A DNA stretch of 64,000 nt, taken from positions 1 through 64,000 of the forward strand of contig CATOTI010000002.1 in assembly GCA_951813295.1 (NCBI GenBank). The letters are read 5' to 3'. A program made the translations under genes and the position numbers. Positions within the stretch are counted from its first letter, which is position 1. Each line of letters starts with the position of its first letter. Source of the stretch: an uncultured Pseudomonadales bacterium (GTDB lineage: Bacteria > Pseudomonadota > Gammaproteobacteria > Pseudomonadales > Azotimanducaceae). Below, piece after piece: positions 42,280 through 51,905 of the stretch. Under the pieces are notes generated by a model. That model had not been told where the DNA came from, searched no databases, and saw only the letters and a list, made by a program, of their open reading frames with translations.

Positions 42280-43617
42280 CTAAAACCAGCGTGTGATGTC
42301 GTTGTAAAAAGCGAGGACCATCATTCCGACGACGATGAAGAGACCGACTTGCACGCCGAGCGTCTGCGCGCGAATTGAAAGCGGTTTGCGCCGCACGATC
42401 TCGGCAATGCCGAAGATCACATGGCCGCCATCGAGGATGGGAATGGGCAGAAGATTGATGATGCCGAGGCTGATCGACAGGAGCGCGAGCAGTGATGCAA
42501 ACGTCGCAACGCCCGCACGGGCGGAATCACCGGCCACTTTCGCGATCGTGATCGGCCCTGACAGGTTCTTCACCGAAACGTCGCCGAAGATCATCTTCTT
42601 CAGGAGTTCGAGCGTCACGATCGTCTTGGCGTGCGTCTCGTCGACGGCACGCACCATGCTCTCGAAGAACGGGTATTCGACTTCCCTCACCTGAATCGCC
42701 ATTGACGCGCCGATATAGCCAACCATTTCGCCCGAAGCACTTTCCCTCGATGCGGGCGTGACATAAATCGTCTGCTCGCGTCCCGATCGTTCGACATCTA
42801 CTGTCATCGTCGTCTCGGGGTTCGCCCGGATGGCGGCAAGGAATTCGCCGAGATACGGGCTCGGTGATCCGTCCACGCGGAGGATCACATCACCCGACGC
42901 AAAACCCGCGGCTTCGGCCGCCCCGCCTTCGACGACACTGTCGATCACAGCCGGTTCGCCCGGCGCAATCCCGATCGAGCCCAGGATGTCGGGATCGTCG
43001 ACGCCGGCATGCCAGCGTTCGATCGGTATCGACACCAGTCGATTGGTCGTCGCACCCGAATCGTGTACGGCGATATCGAGATCGCCGCTGTCGCCCAGGC
43101 GTCGCGCCAAGGCAAAAGTGACGTCCGACCACGTCTGCGTCTCGCGGCCATCGATCCCGACGATTTCTTCACCGCCCCGCAATCCTGCGGCATAAGCCGG
43201 CGCCTCGACGTCCACCCGATCGATCGTCGGAACCCGCGCCGTGATCCCGACCACAAACAGCATCCAGTAGACGAGAAAGGCGAGGATGAAATTCGCGATT
43301 GGTCCACCGAGCGCGATCGCGATCCGCCAATAGGGCGACAGGCAATGGTAGGAACGTTCCGAGAAACGAGGATCCGGCTCCTCCGCGTCATTCTCGTCGT
43401 ACATCGAGACGTAGCCACCGAGCGGAAAAGCGGCCAGGCCGAACTCGGTTCCGTAACGATCCTTGAAACTGACGATCGGTCGCCCATATCCGATGACGAA
43501 CCGGACAACGTGAACGCCCGACAGGCGCGCAACGAGAAAGTGACCGAACTCGTGAAAGGTGACGAGGATTCCCAGCGTCAGAAGCAGATAGAGGACGTAC
43601 TGAAGAATGTCGATCAT
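42280..43617 (-). CDS. rseP: Site-2 protease RseP
   Basis: The 445-residue inner-membrane zinc protease cuts RseA to release sigma E. The active site HEFGHF lies near residue 22, and a second metal ligand region has NLLPIPILDGGH near the end. Two PDZ domains are in the middle (AYAAGLRGGEEIVGIDG and EAAGFASGDVILRVDG). Upstream, only a short gap separates it from cdsA where dxr normally lies. Confidence 0.97.
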   Translation of the reverse strand: MIDILQYVLYLLLTLGILVTFHEFGHFLVARLSGVHVVRFVIGYGRPIVSFKDRYGTEFGLAAFPLGGYVSMYDENDAEEPDPRFSERSYHCLSPYWRIAIALGGPIANFILAFLVYWMLFVVGITARVPTIDRVDVEAPAYAAGLRGGEEIVGIDGRETQTWSDVTFALARRLGDSGDLDIAVHDSGATTNRLVSIPIERWHAGVDDPDILGSIGIAPGEPAVIDSVVEGGAAEAAGFASGDVILRVDGSPSPYLGEFLAAIRANPETTMTVDVERSGREQTIYVTPASRESASGEMVGYIGASMAIQVREVEYPFFESMVRAVDETHAKTIVTLELLKKMIFGDVSVKNLSGPITIAKVAGDSARAGVATFASLLALLSISLGIINLLPIPILDGGHVIFGIAEIVRRKPLSIRAQTLGVQVGLFIVVGMMVLAFYNDITRWF

Positions 43618-43727
43618 GCGCCTTGGACAGTGCTCACGGGCGTCGGTTCGGTTAGCCGCGCATCATACGGACTCGTTTCGCTGGGCGGGAACGTTTCGGT
43701 GGAAATCGTCGGATTAGGCGAGCGGAC

Positions 43728-44507
43728 TCACCAGCTCGAAAGAGCAAACAGGAAATCCGCGACGACCAGCAGCGGGGCCGTCGGTAGCAGCGAATCGATT
43801 CGATCGAGGACGCCACCATGGCCGGGTAGCAAGGACCCCGAATCCTTCACGTCGACTGATCGCTTGACGGCCGACTCGAACAAATCGCCGTAGATCGCAA
43901 ACGGCAGGATGCCGATCAAGGCAAGGCCCAGCGCGCCCGGCACGAAGAGCGCCCCGGCACCACCGACGACGAGTGCGAGTACCACGCCGCCGAAGACACC
44001 CTCCCACGTCTTGTTGGGACTGATACCAGGCGCGAATTGACGCCGGCCGAACCGCTTGCCCGCGAAGTAAGCGCCGATATCGACCGACCAGATCGACACG
44101 AAGAGCCACAAGATGACGACGGGACCTGTGTCTCGCAGCACGACGAGCGACGACCAAGTGGCGAGCAGGAAAAAAGCGCCCGAAGCGAGAATGCCGATCT
44201 TCGAGGACGTCCACCGACCGGTAGTCGTGATCACAACGAACGTGAGTACCCACGTCGAGAGCGCCAAAACGGCGATGAGCGGCTGAAGTTCGGCGTTGGT
44301 CCACGTCAGCCACATGAGTCCGACGAGAAGGACGATCGCGATCGCGGACGTCACGCGCGAGCATTCCGCCATCATCGCGAACTCGTAAAACGCCGCGCAT
44401 CCGATGAGCCCGAAGAAGATCGCAAGGGCCGACGGCGGCGCAAAAAACAGCACGCCGATGACGATCGGCACGAGGATCAGCGCCGTCACAACGCGGGCAA
44501 GCAGCAT
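43728..44507 (-). CDS. cdsA: Phosphatidate cytidylyltransferase
   Basis: The 259-residue inner-membrane enzyme makes CDP-diacylglycerol for phospholipid synthesis. It has about seven membrane segments and the signature SVDIGAYFAGKRFGRRQFAP, with the conserved KTWEGVFGG soon after and HGGVLDRIDSLL near the end. The start at 44507 is an ATG 36 bases after uppS. Confidence 0.96.
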   Translation of the reverse strand: MLLARVVTALILVPIVIGVLFFAPPSALAIFFGLIGCAAFYEFAMMAECSRVTSAIAIVLLVGLMWLTWTNAELQPLIAVLALSTWVLTFVVITTTGRWTSSKIGILASGAFFLLATWSSLVVLRDTGPVVILWLFVSIWSVDIGAYFAGKRFGRRQFAPGISPNKTWEGVFGGVVLALVVGGAGALFVPGALGLALIGILPFAIYGDLFESAVKRSVDVKDSGSLLPGHGGVLDRIDSLLPTAPLLVVADFLFALSSW

Positions 44508-44543
44508 CAGCCGCTCCTACAAGACACGCGCCGACGGACCTCG

Positions 44544-45284
44544 TCAGCGACTCTTGCGCGCGCCGAATCGACGCTCGCGACGCGCATAGTCCGCGAAAGC
44601 TCGGTTCAATTCACCTATATCAAAACCGGGCCAGAAGGAATCCGTGAAGTAGAACTCCGTATAGGCGAAGTCCCAGAGCAGGAAATTGCTGAGACGGCGT
44701 TCGCCACCCGTGCGGATGCAGAGGTCGGGTGCGGGTACCGAACCAAGCGAAAGGAAGCCCTCGAACGTCGTCTCGTTGATGCCCGCGACGTCGATCTCAC
44801 CGGCTAACACCGCCTCGGCCAACTGCTTGGCGGCCTGCACGATGTCCCAGCGCCCGCCGAAATTGACCGCGATCAACAGATGCAGACGCGCGTTGTTCTT
44901 CGTCATCTGCTCAGCGCGATTCATGAGGAGCTTGAGATCCGCGGGAAAGGCGCTGCGATCCCCGACGATAGAAAGGTGCACGCCCTTCTCGTTCAGCTCT
45001 TCGACATCGTCACGCAACATTCCGCGCATGAGGTCGAACAAGAGCTCGATCTCTCGTTGTGGGCGATCCCAGTTTTCGGTGCTGAAGGCGAACAGCGTCA
45101 GATATTCGACGCCCGCGTCCGCGCAGGCTTCGGCGATGGTCTTGACGTTTTTCGCACCGGCTCGGTGGCCCATGGCGCCCGGCAGATGGCGTTCCTTCGC
45201 CCACCGGTGATTGCCATCCATGACGATCGCGACGTGACGCGGACGAACCGCGGGCGCCGCATTCGGAGCATAAGCCTCGGACAT
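44544..45284 (-). CDS. uppS: Undecaprenyl diphosphate synthase
   Basis: The 246-residue cis-prenyltransferase makes the C55 lipid carrier for peptidoglycan and O antigen. VAIVMDGNHRWAKERHLPG holds the catalytic Asp, and GAKNVKTIAEACADAG with LTLFAFSTENWDRP follow. The ATG at 45284 gives MSEAYAPNAAPAVRPRHVAI; upstream frame codons are not conserved in kind. Confidence 0.97.
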   Translation of the reverse strand: MSEAYAPNAAPAVRPRHVAIVMDGNHRWAKERHLPGAMGHRAGAKNVKTIAEACADAGVEYLTLFAFSTENWDRPQREIELLFDLMRGMLRDDVEELNEKGVHLSIVGDRSAFPADLKLLMNRAEQMTKNNARLHLLIAVNFGGRWDIVQAAKQLAEAVLAGEIDVAGINETTFEGFLSLGSVPAPDLCIRTGGERRLSNFLLWDFAYTEFYFTDSFWPGFDIGELNRAFADYARRERRFGARKSR

Positions 45285-45390
45285 CGATGACCTTTTGAGC
45301 TCTTGCGGGGGCGGATTATACGAAGGTGGTTTCGGCACGCGGCGTCGTTACTGTGCAAGCGCGGCGGGTGGGCATGGGCCTCGGCGGTCG

Positions 45391-45948
45391 TCAGAAATCC
45401 ATCAGGTCCGTTTCTTTCGTCTCGAGCGCCGCATCGGCACGCGCGACAAAGTCGTCGGTCAGTTTCTGCATCGTATCTTCGCCGCGCCGACCTTCGTCTT
45501 CCGTCGCCTCTTTTTCCTTCACGAGCTCGCGAATGTCGGCGATCGCCTCGCGCCGGACGTTGCGTATTGAGACCCGACCGTTTTCGGCTTCCTGGCGCGC
45601 CACTTTGATGAGGTCACGACGATTCTCTTCGGTCAGCGGCGGCATCGGCAGGCGCACGGCGTCACCGGTCGACATCGGCGTAAGGTTCAAGTCACTTTTG
45701 AGAATCGCCCGCTCGATTTCGGGCGCCATCTTTTTCTCCCAGGGGGAGATCAAAAGGCTCCGCGCCTCCTCGACCGTGATCGTTGCCACCTGGTTGATCG
45801 GCGTCGGATTACCGTAGTAGTCGACCTGCACGCTATCGAGGATTGACGGGTTCGCGCGACCGGTCCTGATCCGAGCAAACGCTGTCTGCAACGCATCGAG
45901 AGACTTCTCCATTCGTTCACGGGCGTCTTTTTGAATCTCATCGATCAC
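45391..45948 (-). CDS. frr: Ribosome recycling factor
   Basis: This 185-residue tRNA-shaped protein splits post-termination ribosomes with EF-G. The segments ARIRTGRANPSILDSVQVDYYG and ARQEAENGRVSIRNVRREAI match the family. The start is a GTG at 45948, five bases after pyrH. A 106-base gap to uppS could hold a promoter. Confidence 0.97.
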   Translation of the reverse strand: MIDEIQKDARERMEKSLDALQTAFARIRTGRANPSILDSVQVDYYGNPTPINQVATITVEEARSLLISPWEKKMAPEIERAILKSDLNLTPMSTGDAVRLPMPPLTEENRRDLIKVARQEAENGRVSIRNVRREAIADIRELVKEKEATEDEGRRGEDTMQKLTDDFVARADAALETKETDLMDF

Positions 45949-45953
45949 GTCGT

Positions 45954-46664
45954 CTATCCCCCGATGCGGGTGCCAACCTTGTCACCGGCCACCAGGCGCG
46001 TCAACGCGGCGCCCTCCGCCATGTCGCAAACGACGACGGGCAGGTCGTGGTCGCGACACAACTGGATGGCCGTGAGGTCCATGACCCCGAGTTCACGTGC
46101 CAGAACTTCGTCGAACGTGAGCGCATCGAAGCGCTCCGCCGCGGGGTTCTCGAACGGGTCAGCGCTGTAAACGCCGTCGACCTTCGTCGCCTTAACGACC
46201 AGGTCTGCGCCGATCTCGATCGCCCGCAGGCACGCCGCCGTGTCGGTAGTGAAGAGCGGATTGCCGGTACCGCCCGCGAAGAGGACCACGACACCTTCCC
46301 GCGTCAGGCGCGCCGCTTCGCGCGCGGAAAACCCGGTGGTGATCGTCGGGATCGGGTGGGCGGAGCGAACTTCCGCGCGGATCCCGTGAGTTTCGAGCGC
46401 ATCGCGGAATGCGAGCGCGTTGATCACCGTCGCCAGCATGCCCATATGGTCGCCGGTGATCCGGTCGAGTCCGAGATCCGCGAGTTCAGATCCTCGAACG
46501 ATGTTGCCACCGCCAACGACCAGCCCCACGCTCACGTCGAGTCGAACGACATCCGCTATCGAAGCCGCGGTCGCCATCACGACATCGGGGTCGATGCCCA
46601 GGCCATCGGCTCCGCCGAGTGCTTCTCCCGACAGTTTGACGAGGACGCACTCGGGACGACTCAC
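45954..46664 (-). CDS. pyrH: Uridylate kinase
   Basis: This 236-residue hexameric kinase makes UDP. VLVKLSGEALGG is the phosphate loop, VGGGNIVRG binds the substrate, and GTGNPLFTTDTAACLRA follows. The GTG at 46664 overlaps the tsf stop as GTGA, so translation is coupled. Gene order is rpsB-tsf-pyrH-frr. Confidence 0.97.
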   Translation of the reverse strand: MSRPECVLVKLSGEALGGADGLGIDPDVVMATAASIADVVRLDVSVGLVVGGGNIVRGSELADLGLDRITGDHMGMLATVINALAFRDALETHGIRAEVRSAHPIPTITTGFSAREAARLTREGVVVLFAGGTGNPLFTTDTAACLRAIEIGADLVVKATKVDGVYSADPFENPAAERFDALTFDEVLARELGVMDLTAIQLCRDHDLPVVVCDMAEGAALTRLVAGDKVGTRIGG

Positions 46665-47503
46665 TGGAGCTGTTTTTGTACCTCGGCCGCGAAATCCTCT
46701 TCTTCGCGCTCGATTCCTTCGCCCACTTCGAAGCGGACGAATGCTTCGCAGGTGGCGCCGGCGCTACCGAGCATCTTGCCGACCTTGGTGTCGGGGTCTT
46801 TGACGAAGGGTTGCTCCGTCAGACTCGACTCGGCGAGAAACTTCCGCAACCGGCCTTCGACCATTTTCGCGACGATTTCCGCCGGCTTGCCTGAGTCGGC
46901 AGCCTGCTCCTCGAGGATGGCGCGCTCCTTGGCGACCACGTCTTCGGGGACATCACTCGGTGCGACGACGAGCGGGCGCATCGCGGTAACGTGCATCGCG
47001 ACGTCCTTGCCGACTTCGTCGTTACCGCCCGCGAGTCGAACCAACGTGCCTTTCTTGTTGTCCTGATGCAGGTAGCTACCGATCACGCCGTCGTTTGCCA
47101 CGAGGCGTTCAGCACGACGGATCGTGATGTTCTCGCCAATCTCCTGAACGAGCGTCTGACGCTCTTCCTCGAGCGCTTCGGCGATGCCGTCGGAACCGTC
47201 GACCAGCACTTGACTCGACGCCTTTTCGACAAAGGCGATGAATTTCTCGTTGCGGGCAGCGAAATCCGTTTCGATGTTGATTTCGACGATTGCGCCGCTC
47301 TTCTTGTCGTCGGCCAGAGCGACGGCAAGCAATCCTTCGGCGGCTGTCCGGTCCGCCTTCTTCTCCGCCTTTGCTCCACTTTGCATGCGAACGATTTCGA
47401 TCGCCGCGTCCATGTCCCAATCGGCTTCGACCAAGGCTTTCTTGCAATCACCGAACCCGACGCCGGTGCGCTCGCGCAATTCCTTGATGAGTTGTACGTT
47501 CAT
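46661..47503 (-). CDS. tsf: Elongation factor Ts
   Basis: This 280-residue factor recharges EF-Tu with GTP. The N-terminal UBA-like domain [20 protein letters not shown] and the contact motif DFAARNEKF (the classic TDFVA region) are present. The ATG at 47503 overlaps the rpsB stop as ATGA. The usual rpsB-tsf spacer and attenuating hairpin are absent. Confidence 0.97.
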   Translation of the reverse strand: MNVQLIKELRERTGVGFGDCKKALVEADWDMDAAIEIVRMQSGAKAEKKADRTAAEGLLAVALADDKKSGAIVEINIETDFAARNEKFIAFVEKASSQVLVDGSDGIAEALEEERQTLVQEIGENITIRRAERLVANDGVIGSYLHQDNKKGTLVRLAGGNDEVGKDVAMHVTAMRPLVVAPSDVPEDVVAKERAILEEQAADSGKPAEIVAKMVEGRLRKFLAESSLTEQPFVKDPDTKVGKMLGSAGATCEAFVRFEVGEGIEREEEDFAAEVQKQLQ

Positions 47504-48255
47504 TCCTCTGCTTCGCCTTCCGCTTCTTCTTCGGTTACTTCAACAAAGTCGTCTTCGGTAAGTTCGCCCGCTCCTTGGTGCTGGCCTTCCGTGATGGCAT
47601 CGGCGACCGCCGCCACATAGAGCCGTACCGCGCGGATCGCGTCGTCGTTGCCTGGGATGACGTAGTCGACGCCGTCGGGATCGCTATTCGTATCCACGAT
47701 GCCGAAGACTGGAATACCGAGCTTGTTCGCTTCGGTGACGGCGATCCGCTCGTGTTGAACGTCGACGACGAAGATGGCATCCGGCAGCCCGCCCATCTCC
47801 TTGATGCCGCCCAGCGATCGTTCGAGCTTCTCCATGAGACGTCGCTTCTGGAGCGCCTCTTTCTTGGTCAGCATGTCGAGCGTGCCGTCTTCGGCCTGCG
47901 TCTCGAGATCGGTCAACCGCCGGATCGACTGCCGAATCGTCTTGTAGTTCGTCAGCGTGCCCCCGAGCCATCGTTCGTCGATGAACGGCATGCCGACACG
48001 TTGTGCCTGCTCGCGCACGACCTTCGATGCAGAACGTTTGGTGCCGACGAAGAGAATCTTGTGCTTCTTCGCCGCGAGGCGGCGAATCTCGACGAGCGCG
48101 CCGTTTAGTGCCGGCAACGTCACTTCGAGATTGATGATGTGGATCTTGTTGCGCGAGCCGAAAATGTAGGGCGACATTTTCGGGTTCCAGAAACGTGTTT
48201 GATGGCCGAAATGCACGCCGGCGGCGAGCATGTCGCGCATGCTGATAGTCGTCAT
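47500..48255 (-). CDS. rpsB: 30S ribosomal protein S2
   Basis: The 251-residue protein begins [20 protein letters not shown] and includes the S2 signature [20 protein letters not shown]. The ATG at 48255 has AAGGTGA six bases upstream; a codon three residues earlier is in frame but poorer. The C-terminal tail is strongly acidic. The 222-base spacer to the divergent map gene holds an AT-rich ATACCATACT/AGTATGGTAT element at 48461-48470 that may serve as -10 for one or both genes. Confidence 0.97.
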   Translation of the reverse strand: MTTISMRDMLAAGVHFGHQTRFWNPKMSPYIFGSRNKIHIINLEVTLPALNGALVEIRRLAAKKHKILFVGTKRSASKVVREQAQRVGMPFIDERWLGGTLTNYKTIRQSIRRLTDLETQAEDGTLDMLTKKEALQKRRLMEKLERSLGGIKEMGGLPDAIFVVDVQHERIAVTEANKLGIPVFGIVDTNSDPDGVDYVIPGNDDAIRAVRLYVAAVADAITEGQHQGAGELTEDDFVEVTEEEAEGEAEE

Positions 48256-48477
48256 ATTGATCACCTTCGGGTTTTAGTTTCATCGCCAATCCGGCGTCCC
48301 GATCCGTCGTCGCGCAGTGACTCGCAACGACCACCCGCGGGACTACCGACGCTGGTCGAGCCAGCAATCGATCGGCGATGGTTTTTCGTATTCAGGGTTC
48401 TCGTACGCCGACGAACCGCGACCGTCATGAGAGGTTGGGGCTCGTCGAAGCGGCGGCTTTATACCATACTTGCCACC

Positions 48478-49278
48478 ATGGTCGTTAAAGCAAAAACCCC
48501 CGACGAGATCGCAAAGATGCGCGTGGCCGGCCGATTGGCGGCGAGCGTCTTGGAGATGATCGGCAAACACGTAAAGCCCGGTGTCACCACCGACGAACTC
48601 GATCGAATCTGCCACGAGTTCATCGTGGATGAACTCGAGTGCATCCCGGCACCACTCAACTATTCGAACGGACCCGGTCAGCCGCCGTTTCCGAAGTCGA
48701 TCTGCACGTCGGTCAACCATGTCGTCTGTCACGGCATTCCGTCCGAGAAGAAGGCGCTGAAGTCGGGTGACGTCGTGAACATCGACGTGACCGTCATCAA
48801 GGACGGCTATTTCGGGGACACCAGCAAAATGTTCTTCGCCGGCGAGCCGTCGGTGTTGGCAAAACGCCTCGCCAGGGTGACCCAGGAGTGTCTCTATCGA
48901 GGCATCCAGCAGGTTCGTCCGGGCGCGACGCTAGGCGATATCGGTCACGCCATTCAGACCTACGCCGAGTCCCAACGTTTTTCCGTCGTGCGGGAATTCT
49001 GCGGGCACGGCATTGGCGATAAGTTCCACACGGACCCGCAGATTCTGCACTACGGTCGCCCGGGAACCGGCTCCAAGATCGTCGAAGGCATGACCTTCAC
49101 GATCGAGCCCATGATCAACGCCGGCAAACGCCACGTGAAGCTTCTACCCGACCAGTGGACGGTCGTGACCAAGGATCACAAGCTGTCGGCCCAATGGGAG
49201 CACACGCTCCTCGTGACGTCGAACGGCGTGGAAGTTCTAACGCTACGCGAAGAGGAAAGATCGAGCGCCGTCGCCTGA
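48478..49278 (+). CDS. map: Type I methionine aminopeptidase
   Basis: The 266-residue enzyme removes the initiator Met. The five metal ligands fit: the Asp pair in VVNIDVTVIKDGYFGDTSK, His in GHGIGDKFH, Glu in TIEPMIN and Glu near the end in WEHTLLVT. NHVVCHGIPSE is typical. The stop overlaps glnD as TGATG, starting the plus-strand map-glnD-dapC-dapE run. Confidence 0.97.
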   Translation: MVVKAKTPDEIAKMRVAGRLAASVLEMIGKHVKPGVTTDELDRICHEFIVDELECIPAPLNYSNGPGQPPFPKSICTSVNHVVCHGIPSEKKALKSGDVVNIDVTVIKDGYFGDTSKMFFAGEPSVLAKRLARVTQECLYRGIQQVRPGATLGDIGHAIQTYAESQRFSVVREFCGHGIGDKFHTDPQILHYGRPGTGSKIVEGMTFTIEPMINAGKRHVKLLPDQWTVVTKDHKLSAQWEHTLLVTSNGVEVLTLREEERSSAVA

Positions 49279-51905
49279 TGCTCCGACGCTCGAAACCGCC
49301 GGTTCCCGAACTCGACATTGCAGACCTGCGACGGCGGATCGGTGAAGCGGACGCGCAACTCGCCGAACGTTTCTGGGCCGGTGCTGATGTCGTTCAACTC
49401 GTTGGGGAGCGCTCGCGCTTCATCGACGGTTTTCTGGCCGAAATCTGGCAGCACTTCTTCCGCCTCGACTCCGGCATCGCACTGCTCGCGGTCGGTGGCT
49501 ACGGTCGCGACGAGCTGCATCCGTACTCGGATATCGATCTTCTAATCCTGGCCCGCCGACCGCATGCCCATCGAGACCACATCGAAGCGTTCGTGCGCCT
49601 CCTCTGGGATCTGAAGCTCGACATCGGCCACAGCGTTCGCACCCTCGGCGACTGCAAACGTGAGGCTCGCGCCGACATCACGGTAGCCACCACGTTGATG
49701 GAACGCCGCCACCTGGCTGGTGCGGCGGCCCTCTCCGCCAAGCTCGACAAGCTCTACACAAAAGCATCGATCTGGCCGAGCGATGCTTTCTACACGGCGA
49801 AGAAAGAAGAACAGGAAGGTCGCCACGCCCAATACGACGACGTCGACTATGACCTCGAGCCGAATATCAAAGGCTCGCCAGGCGGCTTGCGCGACATCCA
49901 GACGATCTCCTGGATTGCGGAACGGCATTTCGGCACGGCCGATATCGAGACGTTGATCGGCCAGGGATTTCTCACTGAGCGCGAGCGTGATTGGCTGATC
50001 GAAGGGCGGCGTTTCCTGTGGCACGTCCGCTTTGGCTTACACCTGATTGCCGAGCGCAAGGAAGACCGGCTGCTGTTCGACTTCCAACGTGAACTCGCCC
50101 GGCGCTTCGGCTACGAAGACACCGAAGCACAGCTCGGCGTCGAGCAGTTCATGGGCGACTATTACCGCCGCGTGCTGGTCCTGCGCGAAGTCAACGACAT
50201 CATCCTGCAGCACTTCGACGAGATCATCCTGCAGGCCAAGACGAAGACGACGATCGAACCGATCAATGAACGGTTTCAACGCCACAACGAATACATCGAA
50301 GTCACCCGCGAAGACGTCTTTCGCGCCGAGCCCACCTCGATCATGGAGATGTTTCTCCTGATGTCCACGATCGAAGGCATCGAAGGCGTGCGTGCAGCCA
50401 CGATCCGGCTGGTGCGCGACAGCCTCGATCTGATCGACGACGACTTCCGCCGAGACGAACGCGTCACCGCACAGTTCCTGGCCCTCCTACGCGCGCCTTA
50501 CACCCTCGTCTCGCAACTGACGCGAATGCGTCGCTATGGGGTCCTCGGCCGATACATACCGGCGTTTGGCGAGATCATCGGTCAGATGCAGCACGATCTC
50601 TTCCACATCTATACGGTCGATGCGCACACGCTGATGGTGATCCAACAGATGCGCCGGCTTCGCTTCGAGGCGAATCGCGATCGTTTTCCCGTGGCAACGA
50701 CCGTCGTGCAGCGCTTGCCGAAGATCGAATTGCTGTACCTCGCCGGACTCTTCCACGATATCGGCAAGGGCCGTGGCGGCGACCACTCGGCGCTCGGTGC
50801 CGACGACGCCCGCACGTTCTGTCGCCAGCACGGCCTGTCGGAGGGCGATACCGAACTCGTCGCGTGGCTCGTGCAACACCACCTCGTGATGTCGACGACC
50901 GCCCAGCGCAAGGACATCGCCGACCCCGACGAGATCAACGAATTCGCCGAACTCGTTCGGACGACTGAGCGGCTCGACTATCTCTATGTCCTGACAGTGG
51001 CTGACATCAACGCGACGAATCCCACGCTCTGGAACAGTTGGCGGGCGACCTTGATGCGCCAGCTCTACCACCAGACCCGCCTGGCGCTCGAAGAAGGGGC
51101 ACAACGAACCCGCGGCGCCGTCGTCACCGCGCGCCGGCAAGAAACACTCGAACGACTTCGTGCAGAAGGGTTCGAAGAAAAGGTCGCCCAGATGATCTGG
51201 GCCGATGTCGACGAGTCGTTTTTTCTCCACCATGACGCTTCTCAGCTCGCCGAGCTGACCCGACAGATCGATCAGCACGACCTCGACGACGGTCCCCTCG
51301 TTTCGCTCTTCGAACTCGGCGAAGCAATTCGCGACGACGGCGCGACCGAGATCGTCGTTTACACGCGTGATCGCTCGCACCTGTTCGCGACGAGCGTCGC
51401 GGCACTCGATGCCGTGGGTCTGCAGATCCTCGGCGCATTCATCTCGACCCACGACGACACAGTGCTGAATAGCTTCATCGTCTTGAACGACCGGGGCGAG
51501 CCGATCGGCACAGACGAGAAGCTCGCCAGGCGCGTCACGGAGACGCTGATCGATTCGATCAGGACGAACGAACCTCGCGCATCGCAGCGACGCCTCCTTT
51601 CACGGCGCCTGCGTCAGTTGGCGGCACCAACGGAGGTGGAACTTACGAACGAAGCGGAAGACGTCTCGACCTTGAGCGTCACCGCAAGTGATCGGCCGGG
51701 TTTGCTCGCGTCGCTCGGGCGCATCTTCGTCGAGCTTGACCTTTCGATCCGCCAGGCCCACATCACGACGCTCGGCGAGCGCGTCGAGGACGTATTCAAA
51801 ATCACCGACCAGGCGGGCGAACGAATCGAAAACGAGTCGTCGATCAGAAACATCACGGCTACCATCAAAGACCGAGTTGACTCCGAATTCGCCGACGCCG
51901 CATGA
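49278..51905 (+). CDS. glnD: Bifunctional uridylyltransferase/uridylyl-removing enzyme GlnD
   Basis: The 875-residue nitrogen sensor modifies PII. The nucleotidyltransferase site VGGYGRDELHPYSDIDLLIL (GGxGRxxLxPxSDxD) is near residue 80. The HD hydrolase site has LFHDIGKGRGGDHSALG at about 490. Two C-terminal ACT domains bind glutamine, the last with SVTASDRPGLLASLGRIFVE. The ATG at 49278 overlaps the map stop, and the stop overlaps dapC (ATGA). Confidence 0.96.
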   Translation: MLRRSKPPVPELDIADLRRRIGEADAQLAERFWAGADVVQLVGERSRFIDGFLAEIWQHFFRLDSGIALLAVGGYGRDELHPYSDIDLLILARRPHAHRDHIEAFVRLLWDLKLDIGHSVRTLGDCKREARADITVATTLMERRHLAGAAALSAKLDKLYTKASIWPSDAFYTAKKEEQEGRHAQYDDVDYDLEPNIKGSPGGLRDIQTISWIAERHFGTADIETLIGQGFLTERERDWLIEGRRFLWHVRFGLHLIAERKEDRLLFDFQRELARRFGYEDTEAQLGVEQFMGDYYRRVLVLREVNDIILQHFDEIILQAKTKTTIEPINERFQRHNEYIEVTREDVFRAEPTSIMEMFLLMSTIEGIEGVRAATIRLVRDSLDLIDDDFRRDERVTAQFLALLRAPYTLVSQLTRMRRYGVLGRYIPAFGEIIGQMQHDLFHIYTVDAHTLMVIQQMRRLRFEANRDRFPVATTVVQRLPKIELLYLAGLFHDIGKGRGGDHSALGADDARTFCRQHGLSEGDTELVAWLVQHHLVMSTTAQRKDIADPDEINEFAELVRTTERLDYLYVLTVADINATNPTLWNSWRATLMRQLYHQTRLALEEGAQRTRGAVVTARRQETLERLRAEGFEEKVAQMIWADVDESFFLHHDASQLAELTRQIDQHDLDDGPLVSLFELGEAIRDDGATEIVVYTRDRSHLFATSVAALDAVGLQILGAFISTHDDTVLNSFIVLNDRGEPIGTDEKLARRVTETLIDSIRTNEPRASQRRLLSRRLRQLAAPTEVELTNEAEDVSTLSVTASDRPGLLASLGRIFVELDLSIRQAHITTLGERVEDVFKITDQAGERIENESSIRNITATIKDRVDSEFADAA

